Shown here piece by piece: positions 17,297 through 26,630 of a stretch of 64,000 bases of DNA (its first letter is position 1; every line of letters begins with the position of its first letter). Source of the stretch: Gammaproteobacteria bacterium (GTDB lineage: Bacteria > Pseudomonadota > Gammaproteobacteria > Eutrophobiales > Eutrophobiaceae); assembly GCA_947480335.1 (NCBI GenBank), contig CANKCB010000004.1, forward strand, positions 62,001 through 126,000. Reading direction: 5' to 3'. The notes under the pieces are model-generated. The model had not been told where the DNA came from and did not search any database. It saw only the letters and a program-made list of their open reading frames with translations. The position numbers and the translations under genes are program-made.

Positions 17297-17332
17297 AAAC
17301 AGAGGAACCGGTTTTAAAGGTTCCTCTGTTTT
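17297..17332 (-). terminator. rho-independent terminator
   Basis: A 14-bp stem (17296-17309 with 17319-17332) encloses a 9-base loop. On the minus strand it is followed by a T-run (the A-rich stretch 17293-17299 on the plus strand). It lies just downstream of the amidohydrolase gene ending at 17358 and upstream of the MxaA-K-like gene, so it separates these two minus-strand units. Confidence 0.88.
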
Positions 17333-17357
17333 GATCAGACTGACTACGCAATGAAAG

Positions 17358-19442
17358 TTAGTTTATAACTTTCCAGGGCGCGGCCTCATCACGGTAGATT
17401 ACCTTGCCCCCAACGATCGTAATCAGATTCTTGTTGTTTTCCAGTTCTGATTCCGGCTGCTCAAGATAATCATTTTCAATGATTGCAAAGTCAGCAAACT
17501 TGCCCACTTCCAGCGAGCCTATGTAGTCCTCTGCCAGCATGGATTCTGCGTTTGCATAGGTAAACAGCTTCAATGCCACGACTCTGTCGACCGCTTCTTC
17601 AGGTACCGAGGTCCGGCCAGCCGCACTACGTGTTACAAACAAGGGCATATGTCTGAACAGCAAATCGGGTGGTCCGGCACTGTGTGTTTCTGCGGCTACA
17701 CGTACACCGGCATCGATCAGACTCTTCATTGGAGCCAGGAACTCGTACCCTTCCGGTCCGTAGAAGGTATCGATAATGTTTGGCTCCATCGTCAAAGCCC
17801 GGCGGATCTGCATCGGGACAATAATATTGTATTTCTTCAGGCCGGCAATCACGTCAGGCTCCTTGCCCACCATCGTGCCGTGCGCCATCAAAATACGCAT
17901 CTGCTTGATTTCTTCTGCCGTAATCAAACCAGAGGCAATAGCTTCCTCAACGTAGCCAATAAACTGTCGCATACCGTGACTGCCTACACCATGCAAACCG
18001 GCAATACGCCAGCCATGCATCAGCGCGTTGTGCATACCGATAATTTCCGGCGTCCGTTTACCAGGCTCCAGGAATCCACAACGCTCGCGTTTCTTTGCTT
18101 GTTCAGCTACGTCTGGCAAACCGGGCATATCCGGGCCCAGGCAGGCAATTTCAGGAGTATCCCAGGCACCTTCAGAACCGATACCATGGTTCCATAACCA
18201 GCGGTTACCACTCTTGGGGCCAAAGGACCAATGTGCTCCCATGAACGGGTAGACGTGTTCCACAAAGTCTGGTGAATGCAGCTCATTGCGGTGCATTTCA
18301 TAGCTGTAGGCATGGCGTATAGGTAAACGACCATCGCGACGCAGCAAATAGTGATAAGCACTCAACTGATGCGGGAAGTCTACACGCGATCCAAACGCGG
18401 TTATTCCCGAACGGGCCATGTATTCAAACCCTTTCTTAACGGCATCCGCATAAACCGGAGTTGGGTACGGTTTTTTCAGTACCTGCTGTTCCCAGGAACT
18501 CTTCTCACCGGTACCAAGTATTCCACGCGGTCCGGCATTCTGGATGTCTGGACGCAAGGCGGTAACCATATCTGCAAGGCCTGGGATCATTTTTTCGGTC
18601 TCGGCCCAACCTTGGTCATTAAATACGATAAAGGCGTGGCTGCCAGTCAAGCCTTGCAAGGCCCGCTTTTGGTGGGCAATAACATCGGCAACGACCGTAT
18701 CATAACGCGGGGTCGCATCAGCAACCGTCGGCTTACGCAAGATTTCAACATCGGTAATCGTTTTTAACCGTCTGATGCTACCAGCTGGTTCGCCGTTATT
18801 ACGAATACCGGCATTAGCAGGATTATTTGGCAATGCCTTGGTCAAGCCCTCACGGGTAAAGGAGGCTTTAGCCGGATCAGGAGTACCAATCCAACCTTCT
18901 GCAATATCCCAGATGGTTGGTGTACCCTTGGGTGGGTTCGGTATCAACTCGATTCGTATCCATTCACCCGGTTTAATACCTGCCTCTTTCGCATACTGGG
19001 TAATCTTTTTATACGTTTCTTCAGCGGTCGCTTCTACCTGCACACCCATGGAAATATGCTGCAATCGCAACTCCTGCTGGGGCAGCTGGGCTTCGATTAA
19101 TTCAAACGGATGGGTATGACTTTCGATAAACCCCGGAATCAACATCTTGCCGCCCAGATCAATTACCTGGGTTTTAGGACCTTTCATCTTGGCCAGATCA
19201 GCTGCACTGCCGATTGCCGCGATTTCTTCTCCCCTGACAGCAATCGCTTCAGCTATGGTACCCGGATCATCATTCAGTTCATGTACGTTCAACGTTACTA
19301 CTTTTGCATTGGTATAAATGGTGTCCGGCCACATAACCAGCGCATCTGGTGGCGTTTGAGCACTGGTTACAGCCGTACCACTGGCAAAGATAACCGGTAA
19401 CAACAGTGATGTCAGCCAACGCTGACGGTTTTGAATAGTCAT
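17358..19442 (-). CDS. exported amidohydrolase family 3 protein
   Basis: A 694-residue protein with a signal peptide (core SLLLPVIFASGTAVTSAQ). It has the amidohydrolase N-terminal beta domain and the first metal motif ESHTHP (His109, His111) after the IDLGGKMLIPGFIESH strand. Further family blocks are HGVGSHG, AHGTMVG and ETHSAGPP, and the C-terminal domain is typical (IGSLEVGKFADFAIIEND). The family hydrolyses C-N bonds in a metal-dependent way; in this exported subgroup the substrate is unknown. It is a single-gene homolog of the two-gene amidohydrolase at 36052-38227 and serves as the intact reference for it. It diverges from the exported alpha/beta hydrolase at 19687, with 244 bp of shared upstream DNA. 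A terminator follows it. Confidence 0.87.
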   Translation of the reverse strand: MTIQNRQRWLTSLLLPVIFASGTAVTSAQTPPDALVMWPDTIYTNAKVVTLNVHELNDDPGTIAEAIAVRGEEIAAIGSAADLAKMKGPKTQVIDLGGKMLIPGFIESHTHPFELIEAQLPQQELRLQHISMGVQVEATAEETYKKITQYAKEAGIKPGEWIRIELIPNPPKGTPTIWDIAEGWIGTPDPAKASFTREGLTKALPNNPANAGIRNNGEPAGSIRRLKTITDVEILRKPTVADATPRYDTVVADVIAHQKRALQGLTGSHAFIVFNDQGWAETEKMIPGLADMVTALRPDIQNAGPRGILGTGEKSSWEQQVLKKPYPTPVYADAVKKGFEYMARSGITAFGSRVDFPHQLSAYHYLLRRDGRLPIRHAYSYEMHRNELHSPDFVEHVYPFMGAHWSFGPKSGNRWLWNHGIGSEGAWDTPEIACLGPDMPGLPDVAEQAKKRERCGFLEPGKRTPEIIGMHNALMHGWRIAGLHGVGSHGMRQFIGYVEEAIASGLITAEEIKQMRILMAHGTMVGKEPDVIAGLKKYNIIVPMQIRRALTMEPNIIDTFYGPEGYEFLAPMKSLIDAGVRVAAETHSAGPPDLLFRHMPLFVTRSAAGRTSVPEEAVDRVVALKLFTYANAESMLAEDYIGSLEVGKFADFAIIENDYLEQPESELENNKNLITIVGGKVIYRDEAAPWKVIN

Positions 19443-19686
19443 ACTTCACCCCCGAAAAAATTAATCTGATCCTTTCTGAAATCGCAAAACAAACAACCCC
19501 ATCGCTAATTAATGACTGGAATTGTCTGTATGGCAGGTACATCCCCATGTACCCATAACTATAGTATATCCCGCTTTTTAGGAATGACATACCCGGTGTG
19601 TGTATATAATATACATTCAGATGGGGATATCTGTTCGAAACCGGATTTCAGTGAGTTCCCCGCGCCGTTACAACAGGAGAACCAAG

Positions 19687-21360
19687 ATGATATACCAATA
19701 TTTTTTCCGTTTTATACTGGTTATAGGCATGTTTTACTGTACCTATGCCCTGGCAGACGACTACTCGTCCTGCAATGAATATTTGCCTGCGCTGCGTCAG
19801 ATCAATAACCATAAGGTAGGCCCGGAATCCTGCCAGATGCAGCAAATGGAACTGGAGTTTAATGGACATACCTTTATCCGGGCTGATCTGGGCCTGGATG
19901 GTACGGTAGAAGGTTATGTAACCCGCGAAGGCAATTACCGGGAGTATCTGACTAACGCACCGGATCTGGTTTTTCCGCAAACTCAGGCGTCCAAACCGGA
20001 AATACCCATTCTCGCCATCTCTCATTATGAACGCCTGAGGGGAGCAGCCATACTGCTGGTCTATCCCAAAAACCGGAAAGACTGGAATGGCAAACTGTGG
20101 GTCACCGCGCATGGCCGTGGCAGTTCCTTTCATAATGGCTCGCTTAAACTCTGGAACAAATATCTGGATCCAGCGGACCCGCTGGGTGAATTGAACAAGC
20201 TCGAACATGTCATGTTGACACAAGGTTATGCACTGGCCGTCACGATGCGAACCAGCGAGGAAAACGTCGGCGAAATCGTGTCCACGCTTGAAGACGGGAC
20301 AGTGGTCGACTGGGTCGCCTTTAACGACAGTCATTCGTATATCAAGGATTTCACCTATGTTGCAGAAAATGCGATCAATAAACGACTGGGTAAAATACCC
20401 ACCCGTACCTATTTATATGGCAAGTCAGCCGGTGCCCGGTTGGCGCGCGGTCTTAACTACTATGGAACAACCCTGAATACAGACGGCAAGGGTAAACGTA
20501 TCTTTGACGGTTTTTTAGTTGACGATGCGGCTGCCGGAACCTGGCTGCCAGTAGTCATGCACGATGGCAAAGATGTACTTCTGCAAACAGATGCAGAAAA
20601 ACAGGCTTTTGTGCCACAGCTTGAACTGGGCCATCAGGCCTACTCTGCAGTTAACGACCATGATTTACCGGATTTTGTCACGATTGGATTCCTGACCAAT
20701 AAATACAATAATGCCAGAATCCTGCTGGAGAAGGGCTTGGGTGAAAAATTCCGTTTTTACGAAATCAAACAACTCAGTCATGACGATGGTTCGGCTTTCC
20801 CCGAAGGTAAAAAAGGCAAGTTGCAGATCCTGGATTTATCTTTATTGATAGATGGAGCAGTCAACCTGCTGGATCAGTGGGTTGAAGGTGTAAAAATTGC
20901 CCCACCCTCTCGTTCTGATTATCTGTTAGTGGGTGATACCAATCAGGACGGTAAACTGGATCGTCCGGCAATCAGCTTCCCTGAGGTCGCGTGTCCACTG
21001 GGATACTTTTATCCCTATCCGAAAAGCGGCGTTGGTACGACTTCCTGGGCGGCATTTACCGGTCAGGGTCCGGAACCGCTGGACGAGAATGAAGCCTTTG
21101 TCGACATGAACCATTCTGGCACATGGGATTTCAGAGAATCACCTGAGGCTGCCTGGCAACGGTTGGGTCTGTTACAGGCCGGTGAAACACTGACGCCGCA
21201 ACGCTATATGGAATGCATCAGCAAGTCTGCAACTGAACTGGGTGATGAAGGACTCTTCAGTGCAGATACAGTGAAAAATTATATGGCAAAAGCGTCATCG
21301 AAAAATCTGAAGCCGGTATCGGACGATGAGCCTGCGTTAATTCTGTATAACAAATTCTAG
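19687..21360 (+). CDS. exported alpha/beta-hydrolase-domain protein with calcium-binding-like loop
   Basis: A 557-residue protein from ATG 19687, chosen because AGGAG lies seven bases upstream and the signal peptide (core FRFILVIGMFYCTYALA) starts there. A His-Gly-Arg-Gly segment (residues 142-145) resembles an oxyanion-hole motif. YLYGKSAGAR contains a G-x-S-x-G nucleophile elbow with Ser247. His365 in LSHDDG could be the catalytic His. Residues 417-425 (D-T-N-Q-D-G-K-L-D) form an EF-hand/dockerin-like calcium loop. It is probably a periplasmic or secreted esterase of the alpha/beta-hydrolase-domain group; the substrate is unknown. It diverges from the amidohydrolase and converges with a family A TBDR, consistent with a surface degradation and uptake role (inference). 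Confidence 0.72.
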   Translation: MIYQYFFRFILVIGMFYCTYALADDYSSCNEYLPALRQINNHKVGPESCQMQQMELEFNGHTFIRADLGLDGTVEGYVTREGNYREYLTNAPDLVFPQTQASKPEIPILAISHYERLRGAAILLVYPKNRKDWNGKLWVTAHGRGSSFHNGSLKLWNKYLDPADPLGELNKLEHVMLTQGYALAVTMRTSEENVGEIVSTLEDGTVVDWVAFNDSHSYIKDFTYVAENAINKRLGKIPTRTYLYGKSAGARLARGLNYYGTTLNTDGKGKRIFDGFLVDDAAAGTWLPVVMHDGKDVLLQTDAEKQAFVPQLELGHQAYSAVNDHDLPDFVTIGFLTNKYNNARILLEKGLGEKFRFYEIKQLSHDDGSAFPEGKKGKLQILDLSLLIDGAVNLLDQWVEGVKIAPPSRSDYLLVGDTNQDGKLDRPAISFPEVACPLGYFYPYPKSGVGTTSWAAFTGQGPEPLDENEAFVDMNHSGTWDFRESPEAAWQRLGLLQAGETLTPQRYMECISKSATELGDEGLFSADTVKNYMAKASSKNLKPVSDDEPALILYNKF

Positions 21361-21383
21361 GACACACACGGACAAAAAAAGGA

Positions 21384-21402
21384 GAGCACCTTTGTGGTGC
21401 TC
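21384..21402. terminator. bidirectional terminator between convergent genes
   Basis: A 7-bp GAGCACC/GGTGCTC stem has a 5-base loop. On the minus strand it is followed by a run of seven T (21374-21380 on plus is all A); on the plus strand by CCCCTTTCT. It sits between the convergent alpha/beta hydrolase (ends 21360) and TBDR (ends 21457). Confidence 0.85.
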
Positions 21403-21456
21403 CCCTTTCTGAACTGCCTGTTACAGTTTGCTAATAAACCGGGTACTTCGTTTTTA

Positions 21457-23586
21457 TCAGAACGAACCTACAATCTTGAACAATGCGCGTGCGCCGTTAT
21501 GACCATCTCGCAATTCACGACGTAGCACCGGTGTCAGGGATCTTTCACCGGTATAGATGGTTCTGTCACGTTTGACCCTATTATCGATCATGTTCTGTCC
21601 TTCAACACTCATTTTCAGACCAAACCAGCGTGTAGTCTCAATGAATGCCATAACATCATAGCCTTCGTCGAAAATATCCAGTTCGTTAGCCTTGTATAGA
21701 GCGCGTTCATCACGCTCGGCTACACCCCAGCCCCAGGAAACCTTTGCACTCTTGATATCCTGACGAAAATCCACATCAAACGCATATCGGTTTTCATTCA
21801 TTAATGACCAATCACCTCGGAAACCACCCTCACCGGATAGTCTGCGGTCTTCACCCGTAACCGGATCGACCACAGTGGAATCCTGACGACGTGCTCTGAA
21901 ACTGATCTGCGAACTATCCAGACCGGTCCAGTCCAGTGGTACCGTTGTTTCGACGATCATGCCCCAACGTCTGCCATCACCGATATTGCCTGGCGCTTCA
22001 AATGTTGGAGTCAATGGCAGTAAATCCAGCACATCCTTAATCCAGTGGTGGAATGCTGTTACCTTAATTACACCAACCCGGCCGAAACGACGTTCGTGAC
22101 TTAACTCGGAAATCCAGGTGCTGTCCGGGTGCAGGTTTGGATTACCAAGCGCCACATCATCATCTTCAAATACGGTGGCCGATGTAAAATCGTTAAAGTC
22201 CAGTTGTGAGACTTCACGTTCCAGTCGCAGTCGTGTCTGGTTACCCCGGACCGGAGCCCAGGTCAGCACCATGCGTGGTTTCAAAAACTTGAATGAACGT
22301 TCCAGCGTGGCGTCACCTGACTGTGAAATGGTGGATCGTTCCAAACCTAATCCAGTCTCAACATCGAGCTTGCCTATTGACCAGCTATCTTGAACCAGAT
22401 AATTCCATCGCACTTCTTCAACGCGCACATTGCCGCCTGGCACAGCGATTACTTTCGGTCCTTTACCGGTATCATCGGTAAAAACCTGTGAATTATCGAG
22501 TACGTTAAACGCTCTTTCGGCATTCGCTTCTATGGCATGGCCTTCGATTCCTGCCCAGTCGAATTCCATGCGGCCAATAAACTCCGTACTGGTGAACTCT
22601 TCATCTTCCAGCTGATAGCGGGTCTGTAAACGTGCTGCATTAAAATCACGCTGTGATACGGATGGCTTGCCATCCAGCAGGTTATACAACACGATGGCCT
22701 TGCCCAGAAATACCGGCGTCAGTACACGCTCGGCATCCATGCCCAACTCAAGACGCTTGTTACGACGTATCGTCAATATATCCTGATACGTAGTCACACC
22801 GGTCAACTGGGACACGCGTGTAGACTGTAATCCCAGATCGCGGTTTTCAATACCGGTTCTGCCGTTTAATTGAACAAATGATTTACCGATCCAGGTGGCG
22901 GCATTCAGATAGGCATTGGCATTGGGTCCATCACCCTGATCTTCGTCCGTACGAATTTCGGTCAGTTTTCCTGTGCCGTCATATTTTTTGATTACTCCGG
23001 GATCACCCAGATTGGCCCAGCGTGTGTCAAATCCGACGTTATATTCAATATCACCCAAACGATCAGCGAGTGAAATGGAGGCGCCCGGTGACCAACCGAC
23101 CAGAAAATTCTGGCGGTTTTGCAGTTCCCATCTAACGGTTGCCGGAGCATCTGTGCTCAGTACAACGTTGACAACTTCTACTTGTCCTTGCAGATCGATA
23201 TCTCTTACGCGTACACGGATCAGTTCAATGCGTTCTACCTGACTCGCCGAAATACGGCCCAGAATGGCTGATGGCAGATCCTGTTTTGCGCTTGGCCGTT
23301 TGTCATTAATCAGGATATTGCCAGCGGCTCCACCGAAACCACGTACGCCACCACCATCATTCAGGGTAAAACCTGGCACACGGTTAACCATTTCCAGTGC
23401 GGTTTTCGGTTGATATAAAGTAAAAAACTCCTTGGCAAAGGTAACGATTCCATCTGCGGTAGTAACACCTGTTTGTGCGGGCACCTCCTGAACAGGCACC
23501 GTAGTCTGTTGTGCATACAGGGGGTTACCATAAACGAAAAGTATTGAGGCAACGATGGTTGAAAGACAAAGACGCAATGAATTCAT
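21457..23586 (-). CDS. TonB-dependent outer-membrane receptor, family A (stand-alone paralog)
   Basis: A 709-residue receptor from ATG 23586. A reading from 23682 would add 32 residues that do not resemble a signal peptide, whereas 23586 has GGAG eight bases upstream and starts the signal peptide (core LCLSTIVASILFVYG). It carries the same blocks as the 1-10493 array: KTALEMVNRVPGFTLNDG, GNILINDKRPSAKQDLPS, DDVALGNPNLHPDSTW, FHHWIKDVLDLLPLTPTFE and a terminal Gly-Ser-Phe. It stands alone between the convergent exported hydrolase and a family B TBDR, and is about 11 kb from the array. It probably derives from the same duplication series. The ligand is unknown. Confidence 0.93.
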   Translation of the reverse strand: MNSLRLCLSTIVASILFVYGNPLYAQQTTVPVQEVPAQTGVTTADGIVTFAKEFFTLYQPKTALEMVNRVPGFTLNDGGGVRGFGGAAGNILINDKRPSAKQDLPSAILGRISASQVERIELIRVRVRDIDLQGQVEVVNVVLSTDAPATVRWELQNRQNFLVGWSPGASISLADRLGDIEYNVGFDTRWANLGDPGVIKKYDGTGKLTEIRTDEDQGDGPNANAYLNAATWIGKSFVQLNGRTGIENRDLGLQSTRVSQLTGVTTYQDILTIRRNKRLELGMDAERVLTPVFLGKAIVLYNLLDGKPSVSQRDFNAARLQTRYQLEDEEFTSTEFIGRMEFDWAGIEGHAIEANAERAFNVLDNSQVFTDDTGKGPKVIAVPGGNVRVEEVRWNYLVQDSWSIGKLDVETGLGLERSTISQSGDATLERSFKFLKPRMVLTWAPVRGNQTRLRLEREVSQLDFNDFTSATVFEDDDVALGNPNLHPDSTWISELSHERRFGRVGVIKVTAFHHWIKDVLDLLPLTPTFEAPGNIGDGRRWGMIVETTVPLDWTGLDSSQISFRARRQDSTVVDPVTGEDRRLSGEGGFRGDWSLMNENRYAFDVDFRQDIKSAKVSWGWGVAERDERALYKANELDIFDEGYDVMAFIETTRWFGLKMSVEGQNMIDNRVKRDRTIYTGERSLTPVLRRELRDGHNGARALFKIVGSF

Positions 23587-23728
23587 GCATTTACTCCAGA
23601 CGGGGTTAAAACAGGTGCAAACTCTACCAGTAAACCGGGCTGATTCCAAACGCATACAGCCATTTCCACTATCAATCCACAATGAATGGAATAGATCTTT
23701 GATAGACCGGTTAAACAGACAAAAAAAA

Positions 23729-23754
23729 GCAGGATGCGATTACTCGCATCCTGC
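23729..23754 (-). terminator. rho-independent terminator of the family B receptor operon
   Basis: An 11-bp perfect stem GCAGGATGCGA/TCGCATCCTGC has a 4-base loop. On the minus strand it is followed by eight T (A-run 23721-23728 on plus). It lies 22 bp past the stop of the TBDR ending at 23776 and closes the minus-strand unit coming from the right. Confidence 0.93.
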
Positions 23755-23775
23755 CTCAGATGATATACAACCAAA

Positions 23776-26526
23776 TTAGTGATAGTTATATTCGAATTTC
23801 AAACCATACGTCCTGAAATTACTCGGGCTGACGTCCCAAAGAATGGCGCCGGTATGGTCATAATTAAATTCCTTATGAAATTTCTGGACTGGTTCGAGCA
23901 GATTACGACCCCAGGCGGCAACACGCCAGACACCTTCGGCATCACCAAAGCCGACACTCAAGCTTATGTCGCCATGTCTGTCCCAAACCACATCCTTGGA
24001 GAAGTCCGTGCTGCTTGTGAAATAGCCATCTGACAAAAATCCACGCGCATTAAATGTCATCTCATAGCGATCCATGACCGGTAACTTATAATCGGCCTCG
24101 TACGTGAAGCTCCAATCAGGTGTGTATGGTGCTTTTTCGCCGCTTCGATCGATTGTCCCGTTTGGAAGACCATCACTTCCTAAAGTTCCGTCTTTATCAC
24201 AGCCCAAATCATTTCGTAATCGTTCCGCTGCATTACAGGGAGCTCCCTGGAAGTCCTTCATCACCGCATCCATTAATGCACCAGCAACACTCAGAGTCAG
24301 ACGATCCGTAGCGGCATAGTCCAGGCTAAATTCCATACCTTTGACCAGCTGGGCACCGGCATTGATGTTCGCATTTGGATCATTGACATTTCCGGTTGCA
24401 GCCTGCAGTTGCAGATCCCTGAACTCAGTCTGGAAAAAGGTCAGCTCGTAACGTGCCTGACCATCCAGCAACTTACCCTTTGACCCCAGTTCATAAGTCT
24501 CAGAATACTCGTTATTGAACGAGAAGTTGTTGTAATTTGAGTCAATCGAAGTCTGGCCGGTGTCAAACCCACCCAGCTTGAACGACTGTGCCCAGCGCGC
24601 AAACATCGAATGATTTTCAGTCGGCGCATAACGCAAGACTACCTGCGGGTCGAACTGATTGCTACCAAAGTCACCGAATTGCGGTCCCTGGGTACTAACC
24701 GGACAGAGCGCCGAATCAATTGTTCCATCCGCCTTCCTTTTTATACAGGAATATACCGGCTTGGTCACACCGACTACATTGGCACCAGTAGTACCATTCC
24801 AGTTACTCGGTGTGGTCCGAATTACGTTCCACTTGGTGGTATATAACCCGGCAGCAGCGTCATAGGGCAAATAGACATCGACCGTCTTTGGATCCGTGAC
24901 AGGAATAATAGCGGCAATCTCGGTAGCAGAGAGACCAGTCGTAACTGGCGCGCCATTGATTACCCACTGACGACCATAACCACCGGCAAAGGTATTCTTG
25001 TCGATGCTTGCGTAACGACCACCCAGATCGATGGCGGCTTTATTATCCATAAAGTTGAACGTCACTGTACTAAATGCCGTTTTCCAACGGACGTCTTCCC
25101 AGACATTGTTCATACGGATACCGGTGAGCAAATTCGCACGCAGGTTACCGGTAACATTATCCAGTGTTGTGTCCTGAACGAAAACTCCCGCCATCCATTC
25201 AAACATAACACCGGTAGGCGAGGTAAATCTCAGTTCCGTGCTCCACTGGTCAAATGCAATATGACGGATCTGGTTGTTTTCATAATAGGGTGAATCGAAA
25301 TTCTCTTCCGATGTTTCGCGATTAAATCCGCTATACGCCGTCAGCCAGTTTGCCTCTACGCCATTATCAAACCCGTAGACAAAGTCCAGGTAGGAATTCT
25401 GGTTAGTAATGGTCTCACCACCATCAATGGTATGGAAAGCATCTGTTGGCCCCATCATCGGATCATTATCATCATTGAGAAATGCCTGGCCAACCTTGCG
25501 GATATCAAGCATACCTACGTTCGCTGTCGTTTGGCGAATATTGGTGGGGACATCAAAATACGGGCCTTCATTGCTGCGGGTAACATTCGTCTTGAAACAG
25601 TCCCCCCCGTCCGTTGTCGGGAGCGGCAGGTGAGGAATGACGGTGCCTTCGCCAAGAGGTGGTTGAGCCCATACTGAAAACGGTTCACCGATTGTTCCGA
25701 GTACACCCGTTGCACCAGGTGCCAAGGGTCCATTTCTTCCATAGACCAGTGAATCACCGGTTAGACAAAGCAGCTTGCCTTCACTACCGGCGTTAATTTT
25801 CCCCGCTTCATATTTGGCCGTGATTGTAAGATCTTCGTTCGGGGTCCATTGCAGTGTGATGCGTCCGGCAGCGTCATCCTGATGCGGAAATTTATGCTGG
25901 TCGACTAAATCAATCAGGTATCCCTCAGTGGTCTGGTATTTGCCAGCAACACGGATACCTAATGTATCGGTAATCGGACCACCGACTCCAAAATTAACTT
26001 TTTTGGTATTGTTATTACCCAGTTCGAAATCAGCATTACCTTCCCACTCGGGTGTCGGCTTCTTGCTGGTGATACTGAATGCACCGGCCGTTGCATTATT
26101 ACCAAAAAACACCGGCTGTGGTCCCTTCAGGATTTCGATACGTTCTACGTCCAGATAGGCATTCTTGGCCTGATCGCCGCGTCCAAAATGGACACCGTCA
26201 AGAAAAATAGGAGTGGCCTGTTCCAGCGTCAAGGCATTTCCGGTCGTACCAAAGCCCCGGATCATGATTACAGTCTGATCCTGTTGAGGAAAAGCGATAA
26301 TGCCTGGGATCATTGAAGCAAGAGTCTCCAGATCACGATAGCCCTGCTTTCTTATATCTGCACCGGTGTAGGCCTCAATGGAGATCGGCACTTCCTGCAG
26401 TGATTGTTCACGGCGCTGTGCTGTAACCACGATTTCCTCCAACTGCTGCGCCTGCACGGCTGGAAGTCCAACCCCCAGACCGACCAGCATGGAAACCATC
26501 CCAATGCCAAGTTTTTTAGTAACCAT
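23776..26526 (-). CDS. TonB-dependent receptor, family B (iron-complex/vitamin type architecture)
   Basis: A 916-residue receptor. After a signal peptide (core MVSMLVGLGVGLPAVQAQ) it has the usual N-terminal segment LEEIVVTAQRREQSLQEVP and a full plug domain with MIRGFGTTG, RIEILKGPQPVFFGNNATAG and SKKPTPEWEG. The long barrel ends in a TBDR-type C-terminus (GLKFEYNYH). ATG 26526 has AGAGGGGA upstream. It is a paralog of the receptor at 32423-35209, with which it brackets the ankyrin/DUF1552/DUF1592-type genes, and is unrelated at block level to family A. It should be an outer-membrane, TonB-driven importer; the ligand is not predictable. Its position suggests it works on products of the exported proteins encoded just upstream. 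Confidence 0.92.
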   Translation of the reverse strand: MVTKKLGIGMVSMLVGLGVGLPAVQAQQLEEIVVTAQRREQSLQEVPISIEAYTGADIRKQGYRDLETLASMIPGIIAFPQQDQTVIMIRGFGTTGNALTLEQATPIFLDGVHFGRGDQAKNAYLDVERIEILKGPQPVFFGNNATAGAFSITSKKPTPEWEGNADFELGNNNTKKVNFGVGGPITDTLGIRVAGKYQTTEGYLIDLVDQHKFPHQDDAAGRITLQWTPNEDLTITAKYEAGKINAGSEGKLLCLTGDSLVYGRNGPLAPGATGVLGTIGEPFSVWAQPPLGEGTVIPHLPLPTTDGGDCFKTNVTRSNEGPYFDVPTNIRQTTANVGMLDIRKVGQAFLNDDNDPMMGPTDAFHTIDGGETITNQNSYLDFVYGFDNGVEANWLTAYSGFNRETSEENFDSPYYENNQIRHIAFDQWSTELRFTSPTGVMFEWMAGVFVQDTTLDNVTGNLRANLLTGIRMNNVWEDVRWKTAFSTVTFNFMDNKAAIDLGGRYASIDKNTFAGGYGRQWVINGAPVTTGLSATEIAAIIPVTDPKTVDVYLPYDAAAGLYTTKWNVIRTTPSNWNGTTGANVVGVTKPVYSCIKRKADGTIDSALCPVSTQGPQFGDFGSNQFDPQVVLRYAPTENHSMFARWAQSFKLGGFDTGQTSIDSNYNNFSFNNEYSETYELGSKGKLLDGQARYELTFFQTEFRDLQLQAATGNVNDPNANINAGAQLVKGMEFSLDYAATDRLTLSVAGALMDAVMKDFQGAPCNAAERLRNDLGCDKDGTLGSDGLPNGTIDRSGEKAPYTPDWSFTYEADYKLPVMDRYEMTFNARGFLSDGYFTSSTDFSKDVVWDRHGDISLSVGFGDAEGVWRVAAWGRNLLEPVQKFHKEFNYDHTGAILWDVSPSNFRTYGLKFEYNYH

Positions 26527-26539
26527 CAGCTTCCCCTCT

Positions 26540-26625
26540 TTAATTTATAATTGTAGAAATAAAAAAATATACTAATAAAAATAATAATAATAAAACTTAA
26601 AAATAATAAAACAAAAAAATGTTAT
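26540..26625. other. extremely AT-rich intergenic tract
   Basis: About 85 bp made almost only of A and T on the plus strand, with repeated AATAAT units, lies between the ankyrin-protein gene (stop 26631) and the downstream TBDR (start 26526). Its composition is unlike everything else in the window. It could be a promoter up-element, a curved or easily melted region, or an RNase E site in the operon mRNA. No coding potential is seen. Confidence 0.7.
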
Positions 26626-26630
26626 ATACG

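Noticed and set aside
19648-20334. 228-codon minus-strand frame over the alpha/beta hydrolase
   Set aside because: Overlaps the signal peptide and catalytic domain of the plus-strand gene, which has AGGAG before its start. The antisense protein shows no domain.
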